A DNA stretch of 64,000 bases from Haliotis asinina (GCF_037392515.1 NC_090288.1:3279501-3343500); one strand, 5' to 3'. Numbered from the stretch's first letter, positions 12,322-24,319 are shown. Notes: generated from the letters alone by a model not told the origin. Program-made: numbers and translations.

Positions 12322-13055
12322 ATTCCATTCCCCACATGTAATAAGATATCTGAATTAATTATTAACGTAAACAAAAATGTCTCTAAGTAGATTTTTCAAA
12401 AAGGACAGCTCGAGTTAATGCATGTATTTTCGCCATACTTTTGCGTTCTTTAACATGTTTTGGGAGGGAAGGCCACAGTGCATCATTTATTCTTTCATTC
12501 ATTCACATATGTACTTCTTTCATTTACTGCGTTTCTTTCTTTCATTCATTCACATAATTCTTGCACTTAATTCTTACTATAATTAATTAATTAATTAATC
12601 CATCGTAAAATTCTGACTGATACAATAAACTGGCTGAAGTTCTGTTAAACCAGCAATAATCTACAACGTATATACTCTATATAGCCTCCTTGGTTACACA
12701 CAGCTGAAGTAGCGCTGGGAACGAGCCAAGTCCCCGTGTGCGTCGAGACACACGTTCATATTTACAAATGGTCAAGAAAGCAAGCGAGTGACCTATCCCT
12801 GTTGTAGATTATCCCTGCTAATACATAAATGAAATTTCATGTGCGCCGTAGTCCATCCAGAGCATGCTGAAAGTGCCACATATGAAAGAGTCACTAGAGT
12901 TTCTGAGGATAACATGACAGTTCATCAGAATGACCATGAGAGTATTTGTCAGTCATACGTTGTAGATTTCTTGAATACGACTAAAGATGAAACATTTTTG
13001 ATGGCAGTAGAAAGACTGCTCCATAGGGTTGGTGCTGCAAATATGAATCATCGAC
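12322..13055. other. intergenic, no gene recognised
   Basis: Contains CTTTCATTCATTCA-type simple sequence (12490-12560) and a TTAA run near 12580-12600. An open stretch of 78 codons at 12839-13075 has no recognisable domain. It directly abuts LINE debris, so it may itself be decayed element sequence. Confidence 0.4.
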
Positions 13056-13345
13056 TGCCAAAGTGTTTGAGATGAACTTGGGGAACTGAGAGGAGATCTT
13101 GATTCGTGGAGCCGGAGAGAACGGCCAGGCATTATGTTGACAAAATCTCAGAGAGGTATAGTGGGGTTAGGCCGTGTTTGGGATCTTGAAGTGAATTCTG
13201 GCTTCAACAGGCAGCCAATATGAGACCATTTAGATATTTTAGGGACAACTCTGGCAGCGGCATTTTGAATTCTTTTTTAATTCTGAAGAGAAGATCATTA
13301 GAGATTGCAGACATTAGGCTACTGCAATAGTCATTCCTGTAGAGA
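13056..13345 (-). mobile_element. LINE reverse-transcriptase C-terminal fragment (CR1/L2-like)
   Basis: Minus-strand translation in shifting frames gives NDYCSSLMSAISNDLLFRI, then LPVEARIHFKI, then GLTPLYLSEIL. These are the familiar DYCNSLL...LPVxxRIxFKI...GLxPxYLSxLL blocks downstream of the RT active site in CR1/L2-type non-LTR elements. Frameshifts separate the blocks, so it is a dead fragment of about 290 bp. Confidence 0.7.
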
Positions 13346-14270
13346 AGAAGTGACTCTTTAGCTGAATCTGTAGTTACAAAATGGCTGACGTTACCAACTG
13401 AGAGGAGATGGAAGAGAGATGGTTCACATGTCGCTCCATGGTTGGACAGGGAGTAAAGATAAACACACAGGTCCTTGACACGGGGTGAGTGTGGAATATC
13501 ATCTCAAGTTACAAGAAGACCAGCAATTCTTACACTGCAAAGGCTCCTTTTGTTGCATTGATGTGAATATTACCACCTCTTGTATTTTGCTCTAACTACT
13601 GAATTCGTATTACACTGTCTTTGAATGTATACTGCACCTTTTTACTGATTTCACTGATTCCCGGTTAATGTTTAGTTTCAACTCCTAAATCAGTAGGCAA
13701 TACCTTAGTAGGTACAAATACTTGGAAACAATATATCTGATGACACATTGAATGCAGTGAAGGGATTATCGTAAGTAGATTATCTGTACTTCAATGAAGA
13801 GTAACAAATCAGTATACTGTATTCAGTTATTGGTTAGTGTAGACTAAGTTTATTCTATGCAGGCAAAGTGGAAAATTCAAGAGTTATGAGCGGTTGTATG
13901 TCAAATGTTCAATACAGGAAGTAGTGTGTGTAAATACCAGGTAATATATTTCTCTTGCTAAGGGTCTTCAAGTGTTCCTCAAAATATTTTTGACATTCGG
14001 ACATTCAAATCCACTGTTCACAACCTTCTTGATGGACCTATTATGGTTTTATTTCACGTCGCATTACAAAATTCATGCCTAAGCTCTTTTCTGTTTTCTG
14101 CTGTTTTCACTCATCACAGAGGAAACCCTTGTTATAAATACACAGTGCGAGTTAATTCATGTTGAATAAGGTTTTGTAAACCAGTTTGTTTAAAATTATA
14201 TAAAAACATAATGAATTAGAATCGTGTTTCAGAGGAAAAATAGTTTACTGTGTAAAACTTACGATTTCCA
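13346..14270. other. intergenic, nothing recognised
   Basis: AT-rich sequence without a supportable gene, RNA or repeat. I see no open frame with a recognisable domain on either strand. Confidence 0.4.
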
Positions 14271-14279
14271 TCATTCATT

Positions 14280-14600
14280 GTCAGTAAAGGTTGGAACCAA
14301 TGTTAAACCTTTACATATGGTGGATCTGGGTGTGTCTGTATAAAACTGGATATAGACTGTACAATTTATAAATAGTAAAGTATAGGGAATATTTAAGTTT
14401 TGCATATATTCAGATACGAAATATATACGACATATGAGTTATTCATGTCTACTTCACGCGGGAGTGATTTGTGCGGGTTTAACAGACTGCGATCAAACCA
14501 TTCTGAAAAAGTGGGGAAACGCGACCACGCAGCCCGTGACGTGGAACATTCGTCACCACTCGGCCCTTTCCGTAATCTCCAAGAAGACTTCCACCACTCG
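14280..14600 (+). repeat. diverged paralogue of the flank upstream of crystallin copy 1
   Basis: TATGGTGGATCTGGG...TATAAAACTGGATATAGA and GCGGGAGTGATTTGTGCGGG...GATCAAACCATTCTGAAAAA match 3555-3610 and 4405-4450, but the (TTATA)n array between them is missing here. This indicates an older duplication of the same flank. The overlapping short open frames are not convincing genes. Confidence 0.55.
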
Positions 14601-15730
14601 ATGTTTGTTATGTGCAAAACTTCAACAAACCAATTAGAGGGTGTGTAATGGAAACAGTGCTGTGATAAAATTATCCCGACTACTTAAATCCTTTATGACA
14701 TTACGTTATTGTTTAAAAGGTCATGAAACATATATATCGTCATATTTAAAGTGCAAAGAACATAGCTAACAGGATTGGACTGTCTAATGTAAAGGTTTTG
14801 ATAAAAATCAAGCGATTTAGTCTAACTGAATGTTTTTGTGACGATCTTGCGGGCTTGTGGTGATAGTACGTGCGCTTTAAACAGTTTTAGAAAATGTGAT
14901 TATAAATCGCTCCGATTTTCAAAACAATAATACTATATCTGTATGTAACTGATTAATTTTAATCTTTACGACTGGTCACATATTTCACATATATAGGGAA
15001 TATTGTAGCCTGAGTATTTAATTTTCGTCACCAACATATTTTGCAGCGAATACAGTCAAAATTCCATTTGGGGTATGACAGCAAGGCTACACGAATGAGA
15101 AATATTTTAAAAGTCATTTTGGAGTTTCAGATTTGGAATTTAATATAGCTTGTTTTGTTTTTTGAAACATAATTTTTATTTGCTTATTCAGTAAAACAAA
15201 TCCCATTTGTGACTATTAAACCCTTTCCAGAAATATAATGTGGTAATCATGTCAGAATGTCTTTAACAAATATGTTTTTCCTTCTTATAGGTGTATGAAG
15301 GAGGTTTAATTCTTTCAAATAAATAAGCAAAAACCGAAACCGTAATACAATGTATGAGTCCTTCGGTGATAGTAACTATAACCATAGGTATTCACCAGGA
15401 ATAGAGTTATCGTTCTTGTTTGAAGCAGTTCTGATGTTCCGCTTGTCCCGGAATAACACGAATTGGTCACGGGGGAGTATGGCGGAGAGTCGAGGTGGTG
15501 AATTACACAGCATATGGCCACAACAGCAAAGTGGACGCGTTTTGTTTTGTGAAGAGTCATGGGGAACGCTATGCTCCAAACAACACATTGGAAATGGACA
15601 GGTTTAACACAAGTGGACACTTGTCAATGATAGGTCAAGATAATCAGAGATATTACCAACTGCAGCTAAGCAGATTACGCCCATAAGAATTGTCAGAGGT
15701 GTCAAACTGGCTGAAAATGTGATGGACTGT
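14601..15730. other. intergenic with a second flank remnant
   Basis: No gene is seen. At about 15505-15600 the stretch TATGGCCACAACAG-(C/T)A plus GTGGACGCGTTT matches 4812-4850, continuing the homology of the previous entry. The rest is AT-rich and unrecognised. Several overlapping frames of 63-101 codons at 15315-15690 on both strands lack domains. Confidence 0.4.
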
Positions 15731-15742
15731 TCAGATTGTTGT

Positions 15743-16011
15743 TACCCGTGAGGGTCCCGGGGTAGAACAGGCCTTCAGCAACCCATGCTTGCCATAAAAG
15801 GCGTCTAAGCTTGTCGTAAGAGGCTACTAACGGGATCGGGTGGTCAGGCTCACTGACTTGGTTGACACATGTCATCGGTTCCCATTTGCGCAGATCGATG
15901 CTGATGTTGTTGATCACTGGATTGTCTGGTCCAGACTTGATTATTTACAGACCGCCGCCATATAGCTGGAATATTGCTGAGTGTGGCGTAACACTAAACT
16001 CACTCACTCAC
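15743..16011 (+). mobile_element. complete abalone-type SINE with 12-bp target-site duplication
   Basis: About 270 bp from TACCCGTGAGGGTCCCGG to the ACTCACTCACTCAC tail. Internal landmarks are GGCCTTCAGCAACCCATG, GGGATCGGGTGGTCAGGC, GCAGATCGATGCTGATG and GGAATATTGCTGAGTGTGG. It is bounded by the direct repeat TCAGATTGTTGT at 15731-15742 and 16012-16023. The sequence matches my memory of a very common abalone repeat and is the main taxon clue. It is non-coding and LINE-dependent. Confidence 0.85.
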
Positions 16012-16023
16012 TCAGATTGTTGT

Positions 16024-16670
16024 AACCTCGTGTAGTTTGAAGAGTGGCAGAGATGTGGAGGTAGTTTGATGAAGAACGTTTAACGATGTTTGCCACCATC
16101 TCCCATGCCTAGTAGATCTTCAAGTCCAGGCCATTAATAAATCACCATGTTACACAGATCATTTTACAGCCTCACGTCATTCCCATTTTGCAACCAGTAC
16201 AGGTCATATTCCACACGACACACTTCAGGACCCACCATATCATAGTACTGCCACGGCTCCAGTCACCAGCTCTAACCCAATAAGACATTCATTGGATACT
16301 CTTGATCAACATCTTGATCTGGACGTCCAATCGCTGGCACACCCGGGAGAGTCTGTGAATATTCATACTGAAACATGAGTCTTATTAATCTATTCGGACA
16401 ACGACCGACTTCTCAGCGTTCCGAATTTTCTCGTGTGAAAGTAAAACAGTATTTCTATGTTCTATGGCGAAGTTTTGTCATCATGACATTAACTGAGATG
16501 TCACAGACTGTCCCTATTTGATGAGGTCGTAAAATGATTCACAATGCATCTGGGTAACTGGTGGCAACTGTGTTTTACGCTTATTGAGAGTGGTTCTGTA
16601 AGGCACAGTGAGATAGATATAGACAGACGCTCCTTTTGAGACTTCCACGATTTGCATGTTTCCGTTTCTC
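16024..16670. other. intergenic, nothing recognised
   Basis: Flanks the 17-bp minisatellite. No domain-bearing open frame, RNA gene or known repeat is seen. Confidence 0.4.
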
Positions 16671-18668
16671 AGAGCTCGCTGTACGGCAGAGCACGCTGTA
16701 CTGCAGAGAACGCTGTACGACAGAGCACGCTGTTCGACAGAGCACGCTGTTCGACAGAGCCAACTGTACGACTGAGCACGCTGTACTGCAGAGCACGCTG
16801 CACGACAGAGCACGCTGTTCGACAGAGCACGCTGTACGACAGAGCTCGCTGCACGGCAGAGCTCGCTGTACGACTGAGCACGCTGTACGGCAGAGCACGC
16901 TGTACAACAGAGCTCGCTGTACGGCTGAGCACGCTGTACGACTGAGCACGCTGTACAACAGAGCTCGCTGTACGACAGAGGATGCTGTACAACAGAGCAC
17001 ACTGCACGACTGAGCACACTGTACGGCAGAGCATGCTGTACGACAGAGCACGCTGTATGACAGAGCACGCTGTACTGCAGAGAACGCTGTACAACTGAGC
17101 ACGCTGTATGACAGAGCACGCTGTACGACTGAGCACGCTGTATGACAGAGCACGCTGTACAACAGAGCTCGCTGTACGACTGAGCACGCTGTACGACTGA
17201 GCACGCTGTACAACAGAGCTCGCTGTACGACAGAGCATGCTGTACAACAGAGCACACTGCACGACTGAGCATGCTGTACGACAGAGCACGCTGTACAACA
17301 AAGCTCGCTGTACGACAGAGCATGCTGTACGACAGAGCACGCTGTACGACAGAACACGCTGTACAACAGAGCTCGCTGTACGACAGAGCACGCTGTATGA
17401 CAGAGCTCGCTGTACGGCTGAGCACGCTGTACGACAGAGCACGCTGTACAACAGAGCTCGCTGTATGACAGAGGATGCTGTACAACAGAGCACACTGCAC
17501 GACTGAGCACACTGTACAGCAGAGCACGCTGTATGACAGAGCACGCTGTACTGCAGAGAACGCTGTATGACTGAGCACGCTGTATGGCAGAGCATGCTGT
17601 ACGACAGAGCTCGCTGTATGACAGAGGATGCTGTACAACAGAGCACACTGCACGACTGAGCACACTGTACAGCAGAGCACGCTGTATGACAGAGCACGCT
17701 GTACTGCAGAGAACGCTGTCTGACTGAGCACGCTGTATGGCAGAGCATGCTGTACGACAGAGCACGCTGTACGACAGAACACGCTGTACAACAGAGCTCG
17801 CTGTACGGCTGAGCACGCTGTACGACTGAGCACGCTGTACAACAGAGCTCGCTGTACGACAGAGCATGCTGTACAACAGAGCTCACTGCACGACTGAGCA
17901 TGCTGAGCACGCTGTACGACAGAGCACGCTGTACGACAGAACACGCTGTACAACAGAGCTCGCTGTACGGCTGAGCACGCTGTACGACTGAGCACGCTGT
18001 ACAACAGAGCTCGCTGTACGACAGAGCATGCTGTACAACAGAGCTCACTGCACGACTGAGCATGCTGTACGACAGAGCACGCTGTATGACAGAGCACGCT
18101 GTATGACAGAGCACGCTGTACTTCAGAGAACGCTGTACGACTGAGCACGCTGTATGACAGAGCACGCTGTACGACAGAGCACGCTGTATGACAGAGCACA
18201 CCTGTACGACAGAGCTCGCTGTACGACAGAGCAAGCTGTACGACTGAGCACGCTGTACAACAGAGCTCGCTGTACGACAGAGCATGCTGTACAGCAGAGC
18301 ACACTGCACGACTGAGCACGCTGTACGACAGAGCACGCTATACGACAGAGCACGCTGTACGACAAAGCTCGCTGTACGACAGAGGATGCTGTACTGCAGA
18401 GCTCGCTGTACGACAGAACACGCTGTACAACAGAGCTCGCTGTACGACAGAGCACGCTGTACGACAGAGCACGCTGTTCGACAGAGCACGCTATACGACA
18501 GAGCACGCTGTACGACAAAGCTCGCTGTACGACAGAGGATGCTGTACTGCAGAGCTCGCTGTACGACAGAACACGCTGTACAACAGAGCTCGCTGTACGA
18601 CAGAGCACGCTGTACGACAGAGCACGCTGTACGACAGAGCACGTTGTACGAGAGAGCTCGCTGTGCGA
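16671..18668. repeat. 17-bp minisatellite, about 118 units
   Basis: Consensus GCACGCTGTACGACAGA, with common variants AGCTCGCTG, CTGTACAACAG, CTGTATGACAG and CTGTACTGCAG. The array is nearly uninterrupted over 2.0 kb. Each unit holds two small dyads, CTGT-ACG-ACAG and AGC-AC-GCT, so alternative hairpins are possible. Because 17 is not a multiple of 3 and the unit lacks stops on the minus strand, all three minus frames stay open for hundreds of codons (17-residue repeats such as CSVVQRALSYSVLCRTA). No signal peptide, splice context or promoter supports expression. Confidence 0.95.
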
Positions 18669-19249
18669 CGTGTTTGCAAGGGTTAGAAGGAGTGTAGTGT
18701 TGCAGTATGCAAGTGCTTAGATGTACCAAAAAATCATACTGATTAATATTTATTTATCCAATTAACGTTTTACTGTTTTCCCCAAATTACAGTTTACAAT
18801 TGTTTACCCACGCTTAAAGGAGATAACAACCCATATACCACCATTTTAGGCCACGTTAAATGTTTCTTTATATAATAGGAATGGTATTACATGGCCTTAG
18901 CGTATTGTACACGTTCACCATGTAAACGTGTGTGGTGTCAGATGCCACGGTCAGACGCATTTGATGCACCCATAACCTGAACAGAAACTGACGAAGTACT
19001 GAACTATGTGGGAGAGTTGTCTGTATGTTATAGAGGATACCCGACAAGCTACATTCTATTACTGAATATAATTCAGATCTTCTGGTGCATTTGATGAATT
19101 TGCTGTGTATCTCTCCCTAACCCCGGACAGATACTGAAATGTCGGCACAGTCCTCGTCTCACTCATGTCCGGATTTGACGAATTCTTATAATTTCAAGCC
19201 AGTTATTTGTGATTGGATAACCGCATTGCGTGGTTCACGGACATGTTGC
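18669..19249. other. upstream flank of crystallin copy 3
   Basis: From about 18790 it is homologous to the flanks upstream of copies 2 and 5-7 (GGAGATAACAACCCATATAC, ATAATAGGAATGGTATT, CTGAACTATGTGGGAGAGTT). No separate gene is seen. An inverted CCAAT (GATTGG) lies at about 19211. Confidence 0.5.
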
Positions 19250-19324
19250 TATACAAGACACCAAGCACCCAAGATCGCTACTCCATCCCCGAAACACACA
19301 CGGGAATGTCATCACCAAGACCAG
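19250..19324 (+). promoter_or_regulatory. promoter and exon 1 of crystallin copy 3
   Basis: The TATA box is weakened to CTATACAAG (19250-19258), where the other copies have TATAAAAG. Exon 1 retains AAGATCGCTACTCCATCC and the donor ACCAG|GTAAAC (exon end 19324). Upstream, the roughly 35 bp between ATTGG and GCGTGGTTCACGGA that contain AATCAAAGG in copies 5-7 are missing, as in copy 2. Confidence 0.65.
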
Positions 19325-20377
19325 GTAAACCTTTTCTATATATCCCCTGATATGTGAACTTGGTCCGATAGCCTTGGTGACACGGCTGGACCATAGGTGT
19401 AGTATCACATAGGACATTATCAAGGGTTCGAATCCCAGCTTCGAGCTGATTATGTATTTGTCAGTATACAGCCTGTGGTCATAAGTTCCAACGAAATCAT
19501 AAACGTTTTGATTATGTACACTGGGCATATTCATGGTAGAATTATGTGTATTGTGGGCTAACTCACGTATATCTGTCTTGCATTATGGCGTGTCGGGCTT
19601 ATTTACGGAAGATTATTAATAAATTGAGATAATGGAGGAGTCGAAAAATACCAGCAGCCGCGTTAGAAGTTCGCAACATTTAATCATTTAATCACCAGGG
19701 CGTTATGAACAGCCAGTGAGTGACCCGAGGGTAAAGATCTCTCTCATCTGCTTTATTTGAAATGTTGTAAACGGCATTCTTGAGATCTCGGCCTTTGTCA
19801 ACAAGATAGGGATTATGAAACAAGTGATTTTGGCCAATGTCCCTCACAACGGTGAATGGCACTGAACATTGCATGCAGGTTAAAGACAAAATTATTTCCA
19901 CATGTTTCCAAATCATATTACAATATGGAACTCCACTTGTCCGGAATTCTACGCGGCTTCACATCGAAAACATTCCAGTCTTTACGTTGCCTTCATAAAT
20001 CACAATACAGGGACGTTGAGTTTTAACAGCACATTCACTGCTCGGTCTGTGTTGAAGATCTTTATCAGGGAAAATAAAGCTAAGAAACCCCTGAAACCAG
20101 AAGACACAAACATCTTGAGACACAAACACAGTCTTTTCGTGCATAAAATTTAATCAAGTCTGTTTTGTGCCTATTCTCTCATACCGCGTCATACGTGTAA
20201 AGTTCAACTGTAATGTATGATGACCTTCGGGATGAATATTTTCCAATAGAACAAATGTAAAGTAATTATTGTAGTAGCATCTGCAATGGCAGTTCTTAAT
20301 ATAAATTTGTTTTTGTGGTTTATACGCATCAGTAAATTCTTTTTACAGGTTTATAAGCCCAAAGAGCAGCAGAAATT

Positions 20378-21173
20378 ATGGTATGTGTATATGTGATTTA
20401 ATTGATAGAACATTTATTCTACAACAGGAACGTTCCCGGGTTCCATTCTCAAGATGTGAATCTCATTTCTGGCACTCCATGTTCATGTTTCTAAATAAGG
20501 AATAAACAGCTTTTCATTAACTTGATTTCATCGTCGATACATAGTTCCTATCGTTGATACATAGATACCAGTATCCTATACCTGGTTATACATTTATATT
20601 TGTCCAAAATCATGTTGCAGGGAAACTATTCCGCCAAGGTGACTCTATACGAAAAGGAACATTTTGGAGGTGGATGTTTGACAGTCATGCAAGATATGCC
20701 TGATTTTGGAGCCTTCGACAACCGCGTGTCATCCGTCGTTGTCCACGAGGGAGAGTAAGCACATTTGCGTTCAGCTGAAATATAACTGTGATGTTTTGTT
20801 TTTGGAAACACACAAACATCATTTTTCGCAAACTGTACAGTTGTTTAATGAGGTGGGATAATCACCAGGTACGCCTCTAGGAATTTGACTTTGTAAATTT
20901 ATCATTTTACAATTTCAACTTCCTAATTTCAGTTGCCTCAACAATTGAGGCATTTACAAGAGGGAAATGATCCAGACAAGCATTGCCTTATTTCGTACTC
21001 TTTTAAAGTCACGATTATCGGAGATTTTCGAGTATATATGTTTTTGCCTTTACAGTTGGGCACTGTACAGTGAGGTCAAATATTCCGGGAAGCGGATGAT
21101 CCTTAATGAAGGACAGAGCTACAGCAGCCTCCCTGCCCTGAATAACACCGCTTCATCCATCAATAGAATTTGA
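20378..21173 (+). CDS. single-domain beta/gamma-crystallin, copy 3 (3 coding exons)
   Basis: Coding segments are 20378-20380 (ATG at the end of exon 2, 20349-20380), 20621-20754 and 21056-21173, giving 84 aa. The N-terminus is MGNYSAK, three residues shorter than the other copies. Motif A has Y11xxxxF16xG18 and clamp DNRVSS (34-39). Motif B has W47, Y50xxxxY55xG57 and clamp NNTASS (75-80). The inter-motif intron (20755-21055) is phase 2 as in the other copies. All splice sites are canonical (TTGCAG, TTACAG, GTAAGC). Both Ca-binding motifs are complete. The weak TATA suggests altered or lower expression, which is inference. No secretion signal is seen. Confidence 0.85.
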
Positions 21174-21482
21174 GGTATGTACTTATATTGTATTTGATCT
21201 AATACGGCTGAAGGTATTATTTCTGAACTGAACATATTTATGGTATAGACGGTCATACACAGAATCGAAACCGAATGTTTGTTAATAACTGACATAGAAA
21301 TGTCTGACGCTTGCTGAGGATATATTTCACTTTCATCGACCAGGGATGATATATATCGGGGACATAAAGAAACTATACACTTCAGTATGTCAGTTGATTG
21401 TAGCATGCTTGATTTTCAATGGGAAATATTTGCACAAAGGATTAGTGTGCACCCATAGAATATCACCCATGAATATTTGGGG

Positions 21483-21606
21483 TCGAAAAGGCAACCCATG
21501 CTTGCCACAAAAAGCCGACTATGATTGTCGGAAGAGTCGACTAGAGGGATCGGCTGGCTGACTTGGTGGACACAGGTCATCGGTTCCTATTGCGCAGATC
21601 GATGCT
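21483..21606 (+). mobile_element. abalone-type SINE, 5' and central part, degenerate
   Basis: GGCAACCCATGCTTGCCACAAAA, then GAGGGATCGGCTGGCTGACTTGG, then GTCATCGGTTCC and GCGCAGATCGATGCTGA. This is the same family as the complete copy at 15743-16011 but lacks the 3' half. It lies in the intron that follows the copy 3 stop codon. Confidence 0.7.
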
Positions 21607-21735
21607 GAAGTGGGATCAAGTTTGGTTACGCGCAGAGGTTTAACACACATACTTCAACTGGACGCGTGTATAAAGGCCTTGCTTTGCAGATCACTTTGTT
21701 AAACAAAATGCTGTTTATCTTTTCTTTCTTTATAG

Positions 21736-22021
21736 TTATTGTAATAACTCTAGTTTCAGCTGACAACAACATGGTGTAGCAGCTTTGTTGGATGACTGAC
21801 TTGCCTCGCATGGGGGCCCCGCAACACATACATCAACGTACACGCCGTCTTTAATATCTTCAAAAAGGAAAACAAACAGTTCCCTTTATTGAGAATATAG
21901 TATAAAAATATAATCTTCAAGAAGAGAGAAATTAAGATATAATAACTGACCACTAAAATTAATAAATAACGGACCATGCCAACTGGATGGTTGGTTGTAA
22001 ATTGCGTTTCTTTTCAATAAA
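21736..22021 (+). other. probable 3'UTR exon of crystallin copy 3
   Basis: Begins after a pyrimidine-rich acceptor (TTTATAG|TTATTG, or alternatively TTTCAG at 21754-21759) and ends with AATAAA at 22016-22021. The whole block is alignable with 39289-39590, 46880-47181 and 54008-54309. In every copy it lies downstream of a donor-like GTATGT that follows the stop by one base. The exon is inferred from conservation and splice signals. Confidence 0.5.
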
Positions 22022-22035
22022 AACATCGAACTTAC

Positions 22036-23700
22036 TTTCCTGTTCATCATTTGGAGATCCGTGGAACCGAGCATTTATGAATGAGTGCCGTGATGGCGCC
22101 GTTTTGGACCGTGTGTGTTGTTGGACTGGGAGGAGTGATTGAGTGATTGATTGAATGAATGAGTGAGTCAGTGAAAGTATAACATCCCACTGGCAGTATT
22201 TCAGTGATACTGAACAATCCGTTAAACCTTCCCATAAAAAACATGTCGTCCTGTTCGTATGGAGTGACAACTTCCATTTTGAAACTCATAATTCTTCACT
22301 TTTTCCTAGCTTGTCTAACTATAATATACACTAGTTTTGTCAACATTAACTATTAACTGACATATATTACAGTATGCTGACTGTAAAGTCTTTAATGAAT
22401 CCAATCACACTACTATCCATTATCAATGTATCGCCTGCCAGCAACAACAGAAAGAACTTGTAAATGCTTCAATACGCCTTTGAGGGGCGGGGAGGTACTA
22501 TAGTGGTTAAAGAGTTTTCTCGCGGGGTGGGGGCAGGGACTCGACAATTTGTGCAGTAATCTTCTAACTGTATTACAGCAAATAATAGTTGATGGCTGAA
22601 TACCTTTGACGTTCTGAAGAGTGATGTCATTACACAAACTGCTAAAAGTCTAGTGATTTGGTAGACCATGTCGTCTTCACAATATGAAAATTCCGCGCAA
22701 TGCATAGCAATGAGAGATCATTATTTATTTTTGCAAGGGAGAAGTTATTGCTACGATCAGTCCCTAAAGTTCAACTTTTGGCTGAAATAAGATTATCATA
22801 AACTACAAAATAAGTAATTGAATTAAATTATCAACAGCCCTTTGTACCTATATATCCAGTATATCCGGAAAAGACGAAAAATATAATAAATGAATTTTAC
22901 GCCGCTTTCAATTTTATCCCACCACTACCACGGCAGACTAAGAAAATAAAGAAGAGTTCAGAATAACATGAATATCCGGAATGCTCAATACCACTGAATT
23001 TAATTCTCAGCATAGGGTATTGCAAATATTGCAGACTAATATGATTGTGACACCAGGCGTGTTATTCCATAACTCCTTTGGCTGCTTAAAAAATGAAATG
23101 TTTCTCTGGCACTTTTGTATCAAAAGTGACAAGGGCTGTAGGACTGTATTTTTAATTATTGAGAGAAAAAAGGTGATGAAGGAGGGACATTTTTCATTTT
23201 TTACTCAGAAATTCAGCTTGGGATGTTTGGGACGTGTTGATGAGTTGTAGATTCAGTCACACTCTTTCTTACAGACACTCATTCTTATAGAGGACAAATG
23301 GATGATCGGGACGCGGTCAAGTCAAAATTATTTTATTGGCAAAAAAAAACAAAACAAAAAAACTGCTTCGCGCCGATGCCCATGAAACATTGCACGTTTT
23401 CATGCAGCCTAAGGAGTTACGTGCAGCCGGACGGTGTTGTCAATGTAGGGGTGAAACTTAGAGGCTCATCTCGCCATACTTTGACCTTGGACATCACATA
23501 ACTGTGTTAAGAACTATTAATGGCTTACTGTTGTGCGTGTGTGTTGAGATTGCACACATGCCTTTGATAAGTCTAAGTGTACAATAGTCCAAGAGGCACA
23601 CCAGTACACCAGTGTCATCGCATCTCACAAATGTGCATGTTTCCGAAGAATTCTCGTAGATTGTTTGCAAGATTAATTCAATATCTGCTTCCACTTGTAC
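22036..23700. other. intergenic, SINE debris only
   Basis: A reversed SINE tail with GTGATTGAGTGATTG simple sequence lies at about 22125-22240. A degenerate tRNA-like head (ACTATAGTGGTTAAAGAG...) lies at about 22496-22560. I see no convincing gene. Confidence 0.4.
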
Positions 23701-23985
23701 TGGAAAAAATATAATAATAATATAATAAAATGCTATTTATATAGCGCCTTTCCACGTCACGAGGATATGCTTCCTGAGCTCCAGTTGAAATATATACAGC
23801 TGGCAGGTACAAATGGTGATGTCACTTGTAACGGAGAGGTTTTATGAGGTCTTTGAAGGGCATTTAGAAGTGATGCCTGATGAAGGAGTAAGCATTAACT
23901 CCGAAACGTTGTGTTCTCACATAAAGACGTTGTGTTCTCACATAAAGAAGTTGATATCCATAAAAAAAATCTTCATTCTTATTCT
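23700..23985 (+). mobile_element. non-LTR/Penelope-like retroelement tail with hammerhead-like core
   Basis: CTGATGA (23877-23883), then a GGAGT/ACTCC stem (23885-23889 with 23898-23902) and GAAAC (23903-23907), then AAGAAGTTGATATCCATAAA. Tails of this shape are known to me from Penelope-like elements, some of which carry hammerhead ribozymes. An extra A between the core and the stem departs from the ribozyme consensus. A 22-bp direct repeat containing GTTGTGTTCTCACATAAAGA follows. The leading part has TTATATAGCGCCTTTCC, another common repeat-end motif. Confidence 0.4.
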
Positions 23986-24287
23986 TAGGTTTTATGAGGT
24001 TTTCATCCTCTCATGACCAAGTTAATTTGACACTTAATCCATCCACCTATTGTCCAGCTATCATAAGCTTCTTTTATCTTTGATTCTGACTTCAGAAACA
24101 ATGTATGAACTTAGGTGATCCGCTATTGCCGTTTTATATATTGTGAGATCAAGATACAATCGTACGATGTACAATTAAGTACCGTTGAACAAAAATATAA
24201 TAAACATGTGATACCTATCACAAGAATATTCTAAATATGTTTAGGTTCCTACTGCAGAATATTCTATTCAATCACATGTTCACACAC

Positions 24288-24319
24288 CACATTTCCTGCT
24301 GCTCTTTCGGCTTTCATAT
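24288..24319 (-). pseudogene. beta/gamma-crystallin copy 4, exon 2 relic
   Basis: On the minus strand the 32-nt exon (GAAAGCCGAAAGAGCAGCAG...) matches exon 2 of copy 1, but the start ATG has become GTG (24290-24288). The donor GT is kept. Flanking sequence from about 24230 to 24870 aligns with 1290-2170. No exon 3 or 4 is found downstream on the minus strand, so the gene is dead. Confidence 0.7.

Noticed and set aside
16514-18729. Minus-strand open frames of 601, 686 and 431 codons with a 17-residue Cys/Ser/Val repeat
   Set aside because: The three frames overlap the same DNA and give the same residues in rotated order, which is what a stop-free 17-bp unit produces. No signal peptide, promoter or intron context.
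22413-22705. Two overlapping minus-strand frames of 74 and 78 codons as a small gene
   Set aside because: They run across a degenerate tRNA-like SINE head and show no domain.
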